Translations under genes and position numbers: made by a program | Origin: Phorcus lineatus | Lineage: Eukaryota; Mollusca; Gastropoda; Trochida; Trochidae | Reading direction: 5' to 3' | Assembly: GCA_921293015.1 (NCBI GenBank) | Contig: OV121087.1 | Coordinates: 41,774,630 to 41,838,629, forward strand | DNA: 64,000 nucleotides | The notes under the pieces: generated by a model | Told to the model about the DNA's origin: nothing | The model's input: the letters and a program-made list of their open reading frames with translations, nothing else | Database searches by the model: none | Shown here: one piece after another, positions 48,486 to 62,900 of the stretch | How positions within the stretch are numbered: position 1 is the first letter of the stretch | Layout: each line of letters begins with the position of its first letter

Positions 48486-49959
48486 GGTATCAGAATGAAA
48501 TGTCTCATTTCTGTAATGAAAATAACTTGACAATGTAATTCAAACTATTTCAACTACTACACTTTTTCGGATAGTGTTATTGTCATTTTCAACCAACATT
48601 GAAGACCTTGCAGAATTAGTGGATATCATTCAGATCAAATAAATTTTCGGTTACTTGTAGCACGGTGGATGTGAACACATTCCTACACTTCAGGTGTTAT
48701 TCTGGAATAAGCAAAGGCGAGAAACAAACTACAACGCATCTACTGGCTGATGTCATCAGATCTTATTTCCAACAGTTATGTTAAGTTTTGATTGGATGTC
48801 TTCGCTTTTAATGATAGTTGCAGGCGTTTTCAGCTTTCATTGACACCATCAGTGTAAGTAAACTGCTCAAGATTGAATGGATATTTAACATTCAAGGTAC
48901 TACCATTAATGCATTTCAATTTACCTATAAAAGGTTTGAGTCTGTTTCATCGCATCGACACGTGAGATACTTACATACAATTTTACTTATATAATCAAAT
49001 TAGTTGAAGACACGTTTTACAAAGATCCTCAAATAATATTTTTATGGAGAATATATTCAAAGCAATTACCAGATTTTTCGACATTTTATATTCAAATCAA
49101 ATAACAATCCGTGTAAAACTTATAGCATAATATTTGGAAAAACACATTAAATTTAACACATGGCGTATCATGATAATTCAGTATCTCAAAACAAAAGTCA
49201 CTTCTTTTAAGGGACAGTAGCATGAAGAACGTAGAGGAAATATCAATATCAAACAAAAACCAGTAACATCTCAATATAGGGCTTTTTTTCAAATAAATTA
49301 CCGCAGCCGATTCTTTTCTTGCAAATCATCTTCAATTTTTGTAAAGTTTTTGCTTTTCAAAGTTATGAAGATCACCAAACAGTAGAAAAATATATTGACT
49401 TTCTTTATCTAGTTCTAGTGACATAAATCAGAGAAATTAAGGATTTTACTCTTGAGAAATAAAACACATTTTTAACAATGAAAAAGTCATAGGATATAAC
49501 GATAATTTTAGAAATCAATTTTCTGGAATTTTAGTTGTATATATTTGTATTGTTTTTAAAAAATCTGATAATTTGAAATAAAAAAAATCAGAAGAGCAAT
49601 GCCGGTAACTTGTAGCATATAACTTTATACCCTATACTGGGGATTCAATAGTCCATTGAATGTGCAAACACAATCATATGCCTCATACTTTTCAACAGTA
49701 AAAGGTGACATTTTACATTATCATTAAAAATATCAAGTAAATAACCTTTAAAGCCGGAACAATAACTTTTAAGATTTTGGAGTGGTAGGGACTAATGATT
49801 ATTTTGTCTTCTTGCTGTGAACAATACTATGTCCATATGAGAGGAAGTTCATTCTAAGCAGAGGACTTATCTCAAAACACTTTATACTCATTCATACCTT
49901 TTGACAAAAGCTGAAATAAGACGTGTAGATGTTTTTGTTTCACTTTTCAAATGTTCCTG
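48486..49959. other. Noncoding stretch between units A and B
   Basis: AT-rich, nothing recognised. Confidence 0.4.
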
Positions 49960-52900
49960 AAGCTAAGTACCTTACTAATAACTCTGTAATCTCCTTAGAT
50001 CCAGTAAAGCTGGTGCATTCTCATCATGTATATCGGCATATGGACGATCCAAAACTTAAACCTCTGATACCTGTGATATCTTTGGGCGCTACAATTCAAA
50101 AGTAGGAAAACATTTAATTGATATAAGATTTTTAAACCAGCTGTTTCTTAACGGGTTGAGATCTGGCTTCTTCAATATTTGGAATGTACACCACTGACTT
50201 AGGTTAAAAGTACATGAGAAAATTTCTAACAAGCAGGGGTCTTCTACAAGCATGCCTTTGGTCTTCGTTACAGTAATTATCTACATTGGCAATAATTTCT
50301 TTACTGTAAACCGCTTTTACTAATTAGTTTTAGTTTTTAATGTTGCAATAATTTCTAAGCTGTGCTTGATTATTGGAAATTCTAATCACATTTAATAGCG
50401 AGATTGAACGACTTAACAATGTCTAAAATGCTTTAAGTTCTTTTCTTATTACAGAAGTTCTATATTAAAAAATTGGAGATCATATATAAACACTTAAATT
50501 TCAATTTCAGAGATACCTAAAACCCGACTACACGAGTTTTTCCGCGTAGCATTGACTGCAACAATAAACTGACTCTAGGAAGAAGTAAGATTTGAAGAAG
50601 CACTTTCTATGCAAGGTAATTACAACATTTATTTGAAAGTACAATATCTGATGAATCAAAGTGACACTCCGTGATTTTCATGACTTTTGACTTTGTTTTG
50701 TTTGCAAAAATATCACATATTCTTATTGAAAATATCTCATATATCAATTTGAAAAAGCAACATTTATGACAATGTAAAATGTTCATGAAAAAAGAAACGA
50801 GAGCCTAATATTCATTATTAAGAACTAAGGAAATTAAATAATTCAAATTGGCGTCTTAGGTGGCCTAGGGTTAATTGTATGATTGTCCTACGGTATAAAT
50901 GGTACTTAAAAAACCCGTACCCGAAAAATGTTTTTAAACTATAACAAGATGAAATGGTTTGATACGATATTAAGCTGAAGTAAAGCTGTGTTCTCTTACT
51001 CTAGTTTTGAGTGCAAGTTCAATACCTTGTTCAGGAATTAGAAATTTAAAAGAAAAATCACGCCGACATGGATGAATCATTAAACTCAGGTCATGTTTCT
51101 ATACTTCAGCTTATCTATATTTTTTTCGATTAAAAGAATTTGCTTCGATGCCAGTCAATTATATTGAAAACATTCCCAAACAAACCAAAAATACACCTTC
51201 TTTATAAGCCTGGGTAATGGATTACCTACATGTTCATTTACAGGTTTATCCTTGTTAATCTGAACTAAATATTATGTGCAAGGTTAATGTGTTAAATGTG
51301 TAAAAATATGACATTTTCCTATTTGATGCTCTTTTTTATGCAGAAAGGGCAATGCTTTGCCGGAAACTATTGCCATAATGATACATATACATAGATGAAT
51401 CATATAGAAATGTCACAGAGAAAAAAAATGATGGAATTGATTTCATTAATTGTACACGATGACCTTTTTTCTTGTCTTTAAAAAGTGTTACGTCTTGTAC
51501 ATTTCCTCACTCGAAGGAAATATCTAATCATGTGTTTAACTTGTGAGATAATATTGCTAATTGTGAACGCAGATATTGAATGTCAAAATACTGTTCTCTT
51601 TTAAATTTATAACATTTAGTTTAAATACACGACTGGTCACGACGTATTTAATTCAAAGATAGTTATATTTTAAAGTTATATTTTCACCCTTTTGAGGTTA
51701 TATTTTCTTACGACATTCATCTGCACTGAAATACATGGTAGCCTTTCTGTCGATGAAGTTAGAAGATGAGATTGTTTCATCTCAACTCAAGACAAGATTA
51801 TTTCCATTTAGCATCAGATACCATATGTTTAATTACCTGCCATCTCTTTTGATAAAATGACCCTATGGCACTGATGTTGTTTTATTTCAAAAATTACGGT
51901 AATTAAATGGATTGGAAATAATTGGAATGGAATGATGCAGCAAAGGATTATCCAAATAGATAAAAAATTATGTTCGATATACCTAATTTTCAGACTAACA
52001 GAGTTTTGTTTTTTTTCCCACATATGTTATTCTGTATGAGTAGTGTCATTACTGGTCATGGCTGAAAAGTAAGCTTCTTGTACAGTCGGTAAAAGCTCAA
52101 TTCCGATAAGAACTTAAAAAATGACTGGCGCCAATGAGCCAAACACAACATATAGAACTGTAACCAAGGGTATATACAACCAGATCATATACATTAATAA
52201 AAAGTATAAAATTAAGTTTTTCTTGTTTACAGCAATAATTCCTGTTCATAGTTTCATAGTGCATTAATTATTATTTCATGATATCGTCCTCAAACTTTTC
52301 TGAACTTCTATATCAGATATTATTTCATGCATCTATCCCGAACAACTTGTTTATGTCAATGGCTTTTCTCCACGGTATGTACCATTGGTTAGTCAAGTTC
52401 ATATAACCGCATAAAATGATGAATTGAGTAATACAATTGATTTGCTGGAAATTCAAAAGAAAAAAGAAAGGTTTAAAAATTAAAGCCTTTACAATCATCA
52501 AGGAACCAATTCATATTTTGTGAATAAAATGTGAATGAATGACTGAAATATTATACGCCGTTGGTTTCAGGAATCATGAAACGATATACGATATAACATT
52601 ATACCAATTTCATCCTGATTTTCAATAACTTTAAGTTATTAAACGATAATCCATGTATCAACGTCATTGTGATGAACAAACAAAAACTTACACGGTGTGG
52701 TCTTTACAAGAAAGCACACCAACTTACAAAATTTACATAGTTAACTGACCCTATGAGAAACTAAAGCCAATCAGACAATGGGGAAAATGAAGCACACACG
52801 GTAGATCACTAAAATGCAATCTACATTTAATATTCAGACAAATTCTATAGGTAGTCAACAACTATCATTTTATAAATTGCACGGGTAATCGGTTATTGTT

Positions 52901-55900
52901 CGCACCATGGCACGTCTAGTTCTGACGCTTATCCTCATTCGAGAAACAATGCCACCAAACATTGTACATCTACGTGGGTGGTCACCTATATTAAATCTTT
53001 AGAAATGGAATCACGATAATAGGAAATCTCTGTTCCCGATTTTCCCTTGAGGAAATACCCTTTGGTCAGATAAGTGATCAGTCTGCCGCAAAATATCTTA
53101 CTGAAAGTGACAAGGTCAATACTAGAGTGAAGATGTCAGTAGACAAAGAAGATATCTCTTGAGTTGCAAGTAGACACTGACCTCACTTTTTATTTCAATA
53201 ATGATCCCTTATTTATTAATCCCTTTCAACACAATTGTAAGATATGTCAATTTCTCAGTTGCCATCACTGCAGGTTTTTGGTCCCGTACATGTCATTGAC
53301 AAGGCATCTGAAGATGCAGAGACACGTTATCGGTGCCATCTAAGACAAGGTAATTGATAGTTTATTTTCATTAGATTTGAAAAAAAGGAGTTTGCATATC
53401 TTTGTACTATACTCAAGATTCACATTGATATAATTATTCTTCGTAAAAATATTTAATGTTGCTGAAAATATATTAAATGACATTAAGAAACTCGTTTAGA
53501 AGACAGGATCTTTATATTCTATAAGTAAATATAAACCCTTTGTGATCAAAATTTTGTCATTGCGAAGGACATATATAGATATGGCTTATGTGGAAATGTT
53601 TACAGAAGTTAGACAACGTTTATGATGTACTGCAGATGTTGACTTTTCATCCTTTGCGATACAAAGCAATCTTTTCTTGTACATTTCCACACTCGAGGGA
53701 TACTATTTTACCCTTTTGTGATTGTAATCTTCTAGGGTACTTAAAAGAACATTGTGAGTGTTTTATTTCTTCAAAACATTGGATTGGATTGGATATGTAA
53801 TTATTTGACCACGTAATGGGCATGTTAGATGTTAAGATAATTGATTTTCACAGATGCAACTTATTTTGTAAGAATAAACTATATGCTCTGGGTTAAGTCC
53901 AAATCATGTCAAAATATAATATTGTCTAGGTTTCAAGCATGATAGAAAAACGGACATAAACATTTTTAAGTCGCAAGTCTACATTCAATTTACATTTTTA
54001 AAACTTACAACCAATTTGGTTCTTGTGTTTATTGTAAATTAGTTACGGAAGGTAGTAAATAGGCAAACCTTCACGTAAGCAAAAGAGAAGGAGGCATTTG
54101 ATGTGATTTCTGATAAGTTAAAGCATTCTCTTGGTTTTCCAGATTATTTGGAGATGAGGCATTCCTGTTCGAATACACCAGAAGTCATATAAATTCTATA
54201 ACTGGAGGTAGAGGGTAGTGTGGGGGCGAGAAGACAACTGTCACGAACAATTATCTCAATCCATGGACCTGACAATGTCAGACAATTACAGGGTACTTTG
54301 ACAATGGATTGAGTTTTATAGCTCTGAAAGTAGTAATAAGGAAAGTTTTATGAATTTCATCATGTAAATGCCATAGCCATGACAATATTTTCATCTCATA
54401 AGCGGAAGCTCTCAAAGTTAATTAAAATATCTCTGTTCTTTTTTAATTCAACTCTAAACTGTACCGGAAGAAAGAATAAAATATGTTTCTTCAATTTATG
54501 TATACCTTTTATTTTAAAGACGGGATAACTTAATTAATGAAAAAGCTGACAAAGCAAACACATATTTCAGGAACAGATAAGTATATGTTATGATGAAATA
54601 TAACATTAATGATAAAGATTTATACTTTGATAGGAACTGTCTTTTTTAGTTGCTTAGCTCATGTTATAAGAGATAAACTGGCTTTGAAATGTATATATCG
54701 TATTTCCTTAAGGTGTGCTATAAATTGTGAAAACTGATCCAAATTAGGTATCTCATTCATATATTTCATAGGTTTTATGTTCAAAACGCTTTCACTACGT
54801 TTGACATCGTTTGAAACAGAACACAAATCTGGCATCAACACTGAATTTTCGTTTCATTTTACCAGCAGTATTTACTAGAACCTAATCACACTGGAAACCA
54901 TCAAGAAAGCCTAAATGACAGTTGTATTTGACACTATAAAATGAAAGAAAAACAAGTCAAAGAAACACAATCTTCAATGTCTTTGATCTGTAATCATGGT
55001 CAATGACCTTTGTGGACTTTTCTCGTTTTCAACGAAAGAAATATTTTGACTGAAATTAGATTAATCAAACTCGACCTAAGAGCAATTAACTGTACAATTC
55101 TTTGTCCTTTATAGACACTAAGTTTAAGAACCAATTCATCGTTTGAAGCCTACTATTATTAGTTATTCATTAAAAATCATTTAAGAACTGATTGTCAGTT
55201 CAGTTGTCAGAATCAACGTTCAGGTTATGTGTAAATTATTATCAAATGACTTCAATTTCAACAATGACAAACATAGTTTATTTTGTTTCTTTGGGTTTTT
55301 TTGCCGTGGAAAATGAAATGTCTTGAGATTCAATTGATACATTAGGTGAATACTGAGAGAAAAACCTAGACGACTGCGAGTGTGTTGAGGGCAGAGATAT
55401 ATGAAAATGTCAAGTGCAACCAAGCTGTTATATTCTGAAGAGCCCGCCATGCCAGCTTTCAGGAGAAAATGGTACACCTTGTAGTTTGTTGAATTGATAG
55501 TACATACAATTCTTTTGTTGAACATGTATTTATATCGCTGCATGTCAAGAGATGCTTTAAACGATATAAATAGTTTTTGGATCATTACATAATTTTCACT
55601 AAAACTACATCATTCTCGTTATACAATTTTATATGATCTTCGACATGGTTCACATTTGTTGACCCCAAGGCAAACAGGAAATGAACTTGTCACGAACCCA
55701 AAATGCCCTTCAATCATGCTTGCCCCGAGGTTTGTTTTCTTGAGGGATACAACAATAAACGAATTTGAAGACTTCAGTTTATATCAAGAAACACAACTTT
55801 TGTAAAAAATGAAACTCAAACTACAATAATATGTCAATTATTTAATTAATAAAGATACATGTATCAAAATAATATTGAGCATTCATGTTATTGTATGAAT

Positions 55901-57400
55901 CGTTTTATGAATACAATTTTGTTTGTGAAAGTTCTTGAGAGGACGTCTCATCAGACAGGAAATGTGAAGGACACACATTAGATGAAGTCAAAGATGATGG
56001 CTTTTATTTAATGCGTAACACAATAGTTGTTGCATGAGTTTGAAGAGGATGTTTACATTCAATGGTCTCCGAAGTATAGTGAATGCCTCTTTCACCACTA
56101 GCTTCTAATGACACTATCTTGTTGCTAATGTCAGATTCATCTTGTTGTCAACAATAAGAGTTACAGGAAGATAACTTCTATAGGACATTACTATCAATCA
56201 TATGATTCCAATTTCATAGTGAACAATCACTTAATCTTTGAGATTAAAGAACGCCGTTAAACAGTTAAATAAACTGTTGACTTGTCAGAATAAAATACTT
56301 AATCAAATAGCAAACACAATTTAATTGTCACCTCTTTAACAATTTGTCCTTTATGAGGACATAGATTATTATGATACAAAAATCCTTCCGGAGAATAGCA
56401 CATCATTTTATTGAGAATTAAAAAGTCACCTTATTACAACTTACCATCCATTATGCTTTTGACAAAATAGGAACAAATTCATTAGAATGTACCATATTGT
56501 ATTTTAGTATTTGTAATGATAATAAATATGATAAAGTCATAACGTGATAAATATCTACAGTTTCAGTCTAACAAATGGAAAGTACCAAACAAAGTAATCC
56601 ATAGACAATCATTGGAAATGGTTTAAAGTCCATTTTCCGAGAGTACTGAATTCTACTAATATGGGCCACATGCTTTTTCCAAGTTAATTTACTTACCAAT
56701 AACGATTAATTATTCAATACAAAGTTACCAATTAGTCACACTGTTTGAATTTGTTTTTCTATTAATCATATTTTAGAGAAACTAAACTTCTGAAAGCGAT
56801 AAACAGAAGTAATTCATATTAATTATAGTAAATCAAAGTTTTTGGATTGTACTTAAATTAAGTTTTTAACCTATAGGCACAGAACAAAGTAGTAAGAGTC
56901 ACTTTGGAAAAGCGCGAAAAAGGATTCATGCATAAATAAGCACCGATCACAAATTATTGATACAAGTAAGGAAAACAAAGTAAACATGACGCGGAGTGAT
57001 CTTTAGTAGCTGACATAAAAAGTTTAGAAAGATATTTGATCTGAAAGTCACTTAAGATCCCTGACTCTCTACATATGGCTTTGAAAGTCAATAAACCCAT
57101 CGGTTTGTAAGATATCTTTCAAGTTAGTATTATTATCATCTTCAATTCATTAAGCTTGGCATTGGAGACATTGACGAGAGTCAATAATAATTCTCGTTGG
57201 TTAACAATCAGGTTAAATGCCACGAAATGGCTCTGGTCCCCTAAATAATAATAATAAGGCACAAACTACGGATCATGAATTGATGCGTATCAAGTTGGTG
57301 TTTAGGTACGCATATTAAGCATATGAGATGTCAATCACGCCACTTCCATGCTGTAAAGTTTTACTTCACTGGTATAATCATAGAATATACGATATGTCTA
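49960..57400. repeat. Unit B of the diverged tandem duplication
   Basis: Colinear with unit A over its 5' part (see that entry) and with unit C over its middle: AAATGTGAATGAATG (52,528; C 61,999), AATCACGATAATAGGAAATC (53,009; C 62,406), CTTTGGTCAGATAAGTGATC (53,060; C 62,459), GTGAAGATGTCAG (53,127; C 62,526), TCTTGTACATTTCC (53,675; C 62,617) and GGAAAGTTTTATGAATTTCA (54,341; C ATGAAAGTTTTATAGATTTA, 63,387). The part from about 57,010 to 57,380 pairs with unit A at 47.44-48.0 kb. No coding sequence recognised; the 121-codon minus frame at 55,220-55,585 has no recognisable content. Confidence 0.7.
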
Positions 57401-58135
57401 ATGCTCAAAAAGCATTATAATGGCTCATCTCTGACAAGTACATATCACGCTAGTACTTCCTTGCTTGTATAGTTAAGGAAATATGCCCATACGTATTGAT
57501 TTCTCATAGACTTACCGTTTGAGCCATTTTTCCATAGAAATTGAAAAAAGAAATAGTTCTAAACACGTCATAATGTGTGATAAAGAAGAAATGTTCAGCA
57601 CAAATTCTATGACGAATGGACAGACATACGGACAAGAAGAACACTTTATATTCCTGCTTATGTTGTAAATAAAGATATTTTATTACGATCTTTTTACAAG
57701 AATGTCCATTCATGTATTTTCAATTTTCTTTAATGTTCTCGTAGAAGTGGTAATAAATTGCATCGTTTTCAATCTCGTCCATAATGTAATTTCTTGAAAT
57801 GTCAATGATTTTTAAAGGTAGTTTGATAGTCATTTCTTGGATATGATGGAATCAACTTTCCTTCCTTCTGATAAATAGAATAACTATTCCGTGATTTTAA
57901 AAAAATCAGCTAACTGATTTACAGAATTAAAAATGTAACCACATTACGTACGATAACTTCAGATTAAGCACCTTATGATACAACATTATACATAGGAGTG
58001 GTAAATTATTCTGATGTCAGAAACCATATTGACACGCCCATGGATAACATAACATTCAATATATGTACGCCACTAGAAATGTTACTCTACTAGTTATCAA
58101 ACGCAATATATGAGGTTACAATATTGTGTATTGTT
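57401..58135. other. Noncoding stretch, nothing recognised
   Basis: A 69-codon minus frame at 57,504-57,713 has no supporting features. Confidence 0.4.
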
Positions 58136-58518
58136 AAGTTTTTGGGTTTACCGAATGGTGAGCAACAAAACTTGTACACATTAAAGTTTTTGGGTTTACC
58201 GAATGATGAGCAACAAAACTTGTACACATTGAAGTTTTTGGGTTTACCGAATGGTGAGTCTCAAAACTTATAACATATTGAAGTTTTTGGGTTTACCGAA
58301 TGATGAGTCTCAAAACTTGTACAAATTGAAGTGTTTGGGTTTACCGAATGGTGAGTCACAAAACTTGTACATATTGAAGTTTTTGGGTTTACCGAATGGT
58401 GAGTCACAAAACTTGTACATATTGAAGTTTTTGGGTTTACCGAATGATGAGTCTCAAAACTTGTACAAATTGAAGTTTTTGGGTTTACCGAATGGTGAGT
58501 CACAAAACATTTACATTG
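58136..58518 (+). repeat. 48-bp minisatellite, eight copies
   Basis: Units start with AAGTTTTTGGGTTTACCGAA at 58,136, 58,184, 58,232, 58,281, 58,329, 58,377, 58,425 and 58,473. The period is 48 bp except for one 49-bp step caused by a single inserted base near 58,270. Because 48 is a multiple of three, one plus frame reads as 16-residue repeats (LGLPNGESQNLYILKF with N/D, S/Q and I/T/K variants) and one minus frame likewise. The frame is broken by the 49-bp step and has a TAG just upstream without a start, so coding function is doubtful. Confidence 0.95.
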
Positions 58519-58721
58519 CTGACAATATAAATCAGAGGGTAGTAAGTAAATCCCAATCTGTTCCTGTGAAATGTTTGAATTAAGAACGACTACTGGAAAC
58601 TTATTTCGTTCACTGGCATTATCTCGAAATAATATGAGATATGTGAGATGCAGCATTAATTACTGTCCCACGTTGCAACAATAGGTATTCCTGCCGGTTA
58701 GTTTGTAATCAAATTCTAGGT

Positions 58722-58855
58722 GAGGTGATGTGAGGTGAGTTGGGGTTTCACTTATATCGCGGATGCTAGTATTATTGCACGGAAAAAGCCCACAACACCA
58801 TTGTGGCTATGCATTGCGGTGAAACCTGCGAGGAACGGCTCAAAGTAGAGAACTA
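58722..58855 (-). mobile_element. SINE body fragment, minus orientation
   Basis: A short run of GGTGA/GATGT pentamers, then GAGTTGGGGTTTCACTTATA, TCGCGGATGCTAGTATTATT and GGCTATGCATTGCGGTGAAA match the 47.12 kb copy, with the AACGCCGCTTTCAAGATTA segment deleted. Confidence 0.85.
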
Positions 58856-59689
58856 TTGGTGTCATTGCACTGAAATTCAATGTAGCATTATACCCAAACC
58901 TTACTGTGTGTAGAACTGTTTTTCAAATTCGAAGACATTCTATTATGACGTTCGAAAATAAGAGCAAATGTCACAATTATTGCAGTGGTATCTGAGTTTT
59001 AGATCAATGTAGATTATAACTAATAAGAGACTCTTCAGGCTATTGTTAGTGATATATTACGTTAACAAGAATCTAGAAGGAGGAATGGATGCAAACACAG
59101 ACGTGAATTACACTCAATGCGCCCCATTCTGTGTAGTAGAAAGGTTAAAATAAACTTGAGAGCCTCTCAATGATTTTCTGATGACTAAATGTATGACAAC
59201 TAAATGTCAAATATGATAAATGACCGCATGTACCTGTGATTGAATGTTGATATCACTACAAAATCTATACTTTGAAATACATGTCATAATATTCCTTCCT
59301 TACTCTTGTGTTCCATCTTATAATCATTGCTTGAATGTCAATGAAACCATAGAACGGACAACAATACTTAATCTGCAAAAAGGAAGTACCTGTAATGGTC
59401 GAGCTTTGAGAATTGAACTATAAAATAATTGAACAGGGTGGCATCATTCACAAGGAACGAACTTGTCGTATAATTATAGAGATAACAGAATAGTTACTGA
59501 TTTGGTACAAAACGAGATAACAGCTACAGCTAACTTACTTACGTATTTGCATTAACAATTTCGTAACAGTGGCTAAAGGGATTCATTACTTTATGAGATT
59601 TCGTCATACCTTGGTAAGAAACTGTTTATGTCATTTGAAATTTGTGCATATAGAACTGCAATCCGACTAAGTTTAACACATCGCCAACG
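58856..59689. other. Noncoding stretch, nothing recognised
   Basis: Expected position of the 5' part of unit C, but no convincing match to units A or B was seen. Confidence 0.35.
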
Positions 59690-59902
59690 ACGCAATCAGC
59701 AGCAGCGGTGCGGCCATCAAATCAGTCATCCTTTATCGATGGTGACTTAACGTCTACTTTACTGTTGAGTCCAGATTCAACCTTTCACGTTCTTCTAGCC
59801 GAAACTGGTACATTGCTGACGAAGCAAACGCAATGCTCGGGCATGTGTCTTCAAAATAGTAATGGTGGTCATTCAGTTCTGAATCGTAATCGAACAAATT
59901 GA
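59690..59902 (+). CDS. Candidate exon ending in a stop, unknown protein
   Basis: An open frame following CAATCAGCAG ends at TGA (59,900-59,902) and encodes RPSNQSSFIDGDLTSTLLLS, then FHVLLAETGTLLTKQTQCSG and MCLQNSNGGHS. The CSGMCLQNS stretch loosely recalls the CxxxCL-N motif of PAN/apple domains, but the partner cysteine expected next is absent, so that is only a suggestion. No strong polypyrimidine tract precedes it. Confidence 0.2.
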   Translation, partial: TQSAAAVRPSNQSSFIDGDLTSTLLLSPDSTFHVLLAETGTLLTKQTQCSGMCLQNSNGGHSVLNRNRTN

Positions 59903-59929
59903 CACTTTCAAAAGAAACATTTATCAGAA

Positions 59930-62900
59930 GCCGATTTTAAGTGTTTGCTAAAGGTCCGAGTTACATTAGATTCAATCGAGAAAACAATTCTTTATTCAGT
60001 TTAAATAGTTTAGAATCGACTTTAAACTTTCGATCTTAAACAACCACGAGGTTTTGAATCAAACTTAAAATAGTACATCCAATCACGTTTCTCACCAGTA
60101 AGTAACAAACGTCTAAACTTTGTGTGCTCTCCACGTAATATGTTCACCCCAAAATCTGTAATTTGCACTGATATAAGTCTTAAGCAAGGCTGTCACTGAG
60201 GTTAGTAATTGAGGCTGCTTCATCGAAATAATCTCTTAACAAAAGGTAGGTGACTTTCCATTACAATGCCGGTCTTTTTAACGAAATATCTTTTGATTGC
60301 ATGAGGAAGTGATATGAAGCTTGCTGTGACAAATCATTATTTCTATGTAAATTGATTCTTGACGATGAACATAAAAGGTTTGAGTCGTAATATTAAACAT
60401 TTGAAGATTCGGACATCATGAGGCAATATATTTAGATATTTTGTCGAGTTTGATTCTAATTTTTTTACTCCTTGACCTTATCTAAATGGACGGGTTGACA
60501 ATCTTTTTCAAAGTATTTGAAATTCCAAATTATCTTAAATATCTTTTGGTTCAAGCTGATACTAAAATATGAGTATTTAACATTGATGTTACAATATAAT
60601 GGTTAGGATGATAATCACGTAACATTTGAGGTATTTTGAGGACTTTTTTTATAAAACATTGCAAAATGAATTACAATTTACTATGCACTGAAGAAATGCT
60701 GCTTGAATTATTCGTCCTTAAATGATTCCGTTTGAAACGTCTTTTTTTAAAGTTAGAAACACAGTTTAGAATTTAAACCTTGGCTCACTAATCATCACAC
60801 AGTTGGAGTGTTCAAATAGTTCAACTCTCACATAGAAATTGAAATATCAAATTATCTTTCACATGCTAATGATTTTTTAAATTGAAATATGTATAACAGC
60901 GAATTGCATTATTGTGTTTTATGATTGAATATTTGTGTCAAATGATTAACTATTTATTAAAGGCGACATATATTGTTTAGTCATCAAATTAATAAAAATT
61001 AAATCTGTTTATGATGCATTTCTATTAATTCGAACCTCAGTGACATATAAATGATGTTTGCCATTGTTCCCATTCATTAAAACGAAAAAAATTACATTCT
61101 CAGGGTTTTGTTAACACTCTGGTAAATCATAAAATAAGCAAGATGTCAAGTGAAAATTGGCAAACCTAAACAGTAAAACAGATAAACTTCATAAAATAAC
61201 TTACTCACCTAGAGACAACAAGCCATGAATATAACGGGAATTCCTTAGTAAAACAATGATATATTGTTGTTTTCCTAATTATCATTTCATTGACAATTTG
61301 ACCCACTACCATGATTTTAATTCAGGTTTCAGTAAGATATAGTATGAGATTAATAAAGACACTGGATTTTGCTTGAGTAACCTCATTGAGTTAAAGAAAA
61401 GAAAATTTAGGAAATAATCATTTTAAAAGCAATAGTGTAGCAGGTCTTGATCAGGTTAATTTTCCGGTTGAATTATTTTTAAAAAATTGAATAGCATAGA
61501 TTCTATCAAAAGTTACATTTTGTCGATATAAGATTGAGTCGATATTACATTAATTATTCTAATGAAAGTAAGTTCATGCTTTATTGAAAGTAAGTAGATG
61601 TTTGTTTAAAAAACAACAACACTAAAATTATCAAATGACATATGAATCTAAGCACATTGTCAAATAAGTTTGACAACTTTATTCCTAAAATGTGTTATTT
61701 TAACAGGTTATTGGAAAAAAGCTAAATCATTTTTTTCATATTGACCAGATGACTTTAAAAAGTCATAGCAATGTTGTCCACATTTATGTCTGACTTCTAA
61801 GCCAGATGATATTTCATGTGTATATCAAGTACAACTTATTTAAATCAAAGACATTTTTCACGTTATCTAACACTGGTTATTCATGTTATATAACTGTCAT
61901 ATGAAATGAAATGAGTAGAAACTTGTATTGATGGAATTTCATTAATCAAAAAGAAAGTTTTCACAAATAAAAACAATTGATATTGTATTTTATTAAATGA
62001 AATGTGAATGAATGTCTGTTTTGGTCATAATGTACGCTGCTGTTTATAGTAATCATGTCCACATTAAGCTGAATCTCGTGAATTAAGGATATTTCAAGTA
62101 TTCACTTGCTTGTGTTGGAAAACCAACTTTTATATTGTAAAGAAAAGGACACCAACCCCACACAATTGAGAACAGTTAAGCGTCCATACCATATACAAGA
62201 CAAGTAAATCGTTGTAACGAACACATATTCAGACAATGGGCAACATGAAGCATACCTGATAGCTATTCAATGTTAAATTATCGTTGAGACACAATTAACA
62301 GGTTAACAACAGGTAACAATCACCTTTTCCAGAGAATCATTTATTACTTATAAAATCTCTTTACATTCACCTGGGCGCTTACCTGTATTACATATTCAGG
62401 ACAAGAATCATGATAACGGAATACCTCTGTTCCGGATCTTCCTTTGAAGAATCGAAGCCTTTGGTCAGATAAGTGATCCGCCTGTCACATATTATCTTGC
62501 TGAAGGTGATTTGGTCAAGAATTAAGTGAAGATGTCAGAAGTCAAGAAAGATAACTCTTGATTTGTGAGCAGACAGTGACATTGCTTTTTTATTTTATTT
62601 TAGGGTTAAAAAGCTTTGTCTTGTACATTTCCGCACATATCAAATCTTGGAAAAATGCAAAAGTAATTATTTCTTGATAAGTCAAATCACCATATTCCCG
62701 AAAGTAAACGTTTTACAGTCCATTTCAAACATTACACAGTTACCCGTTTACCACTCTACCACCAAAGGTTCCAGCCGGGGTCGCAGGTTTCACCGCAGTG
62801 CATTTAGTGCAGTGTTTTTTTCCTTTGAATAATACTAGCAACCCTGTCAAAGCGGCGTTAAACTCAAAATCATCGCAACCCACACTGTTTAATTTACCTC

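Noticed and set aside
55220-55585. Minus-strand 121-codon frame as a gene
   Set aside because: No recognisable domain or splice context; the length alone is not significant in AT-rich DNA of this size.
58251-58656. Overlapping coding frames of 110 and 131 codons on opposite strands
   Set aside because: Both come from the 48-bp period being a multiple of three; a neighbouring one-base insertion breaks the repeat frame and no start or splice context is seen.
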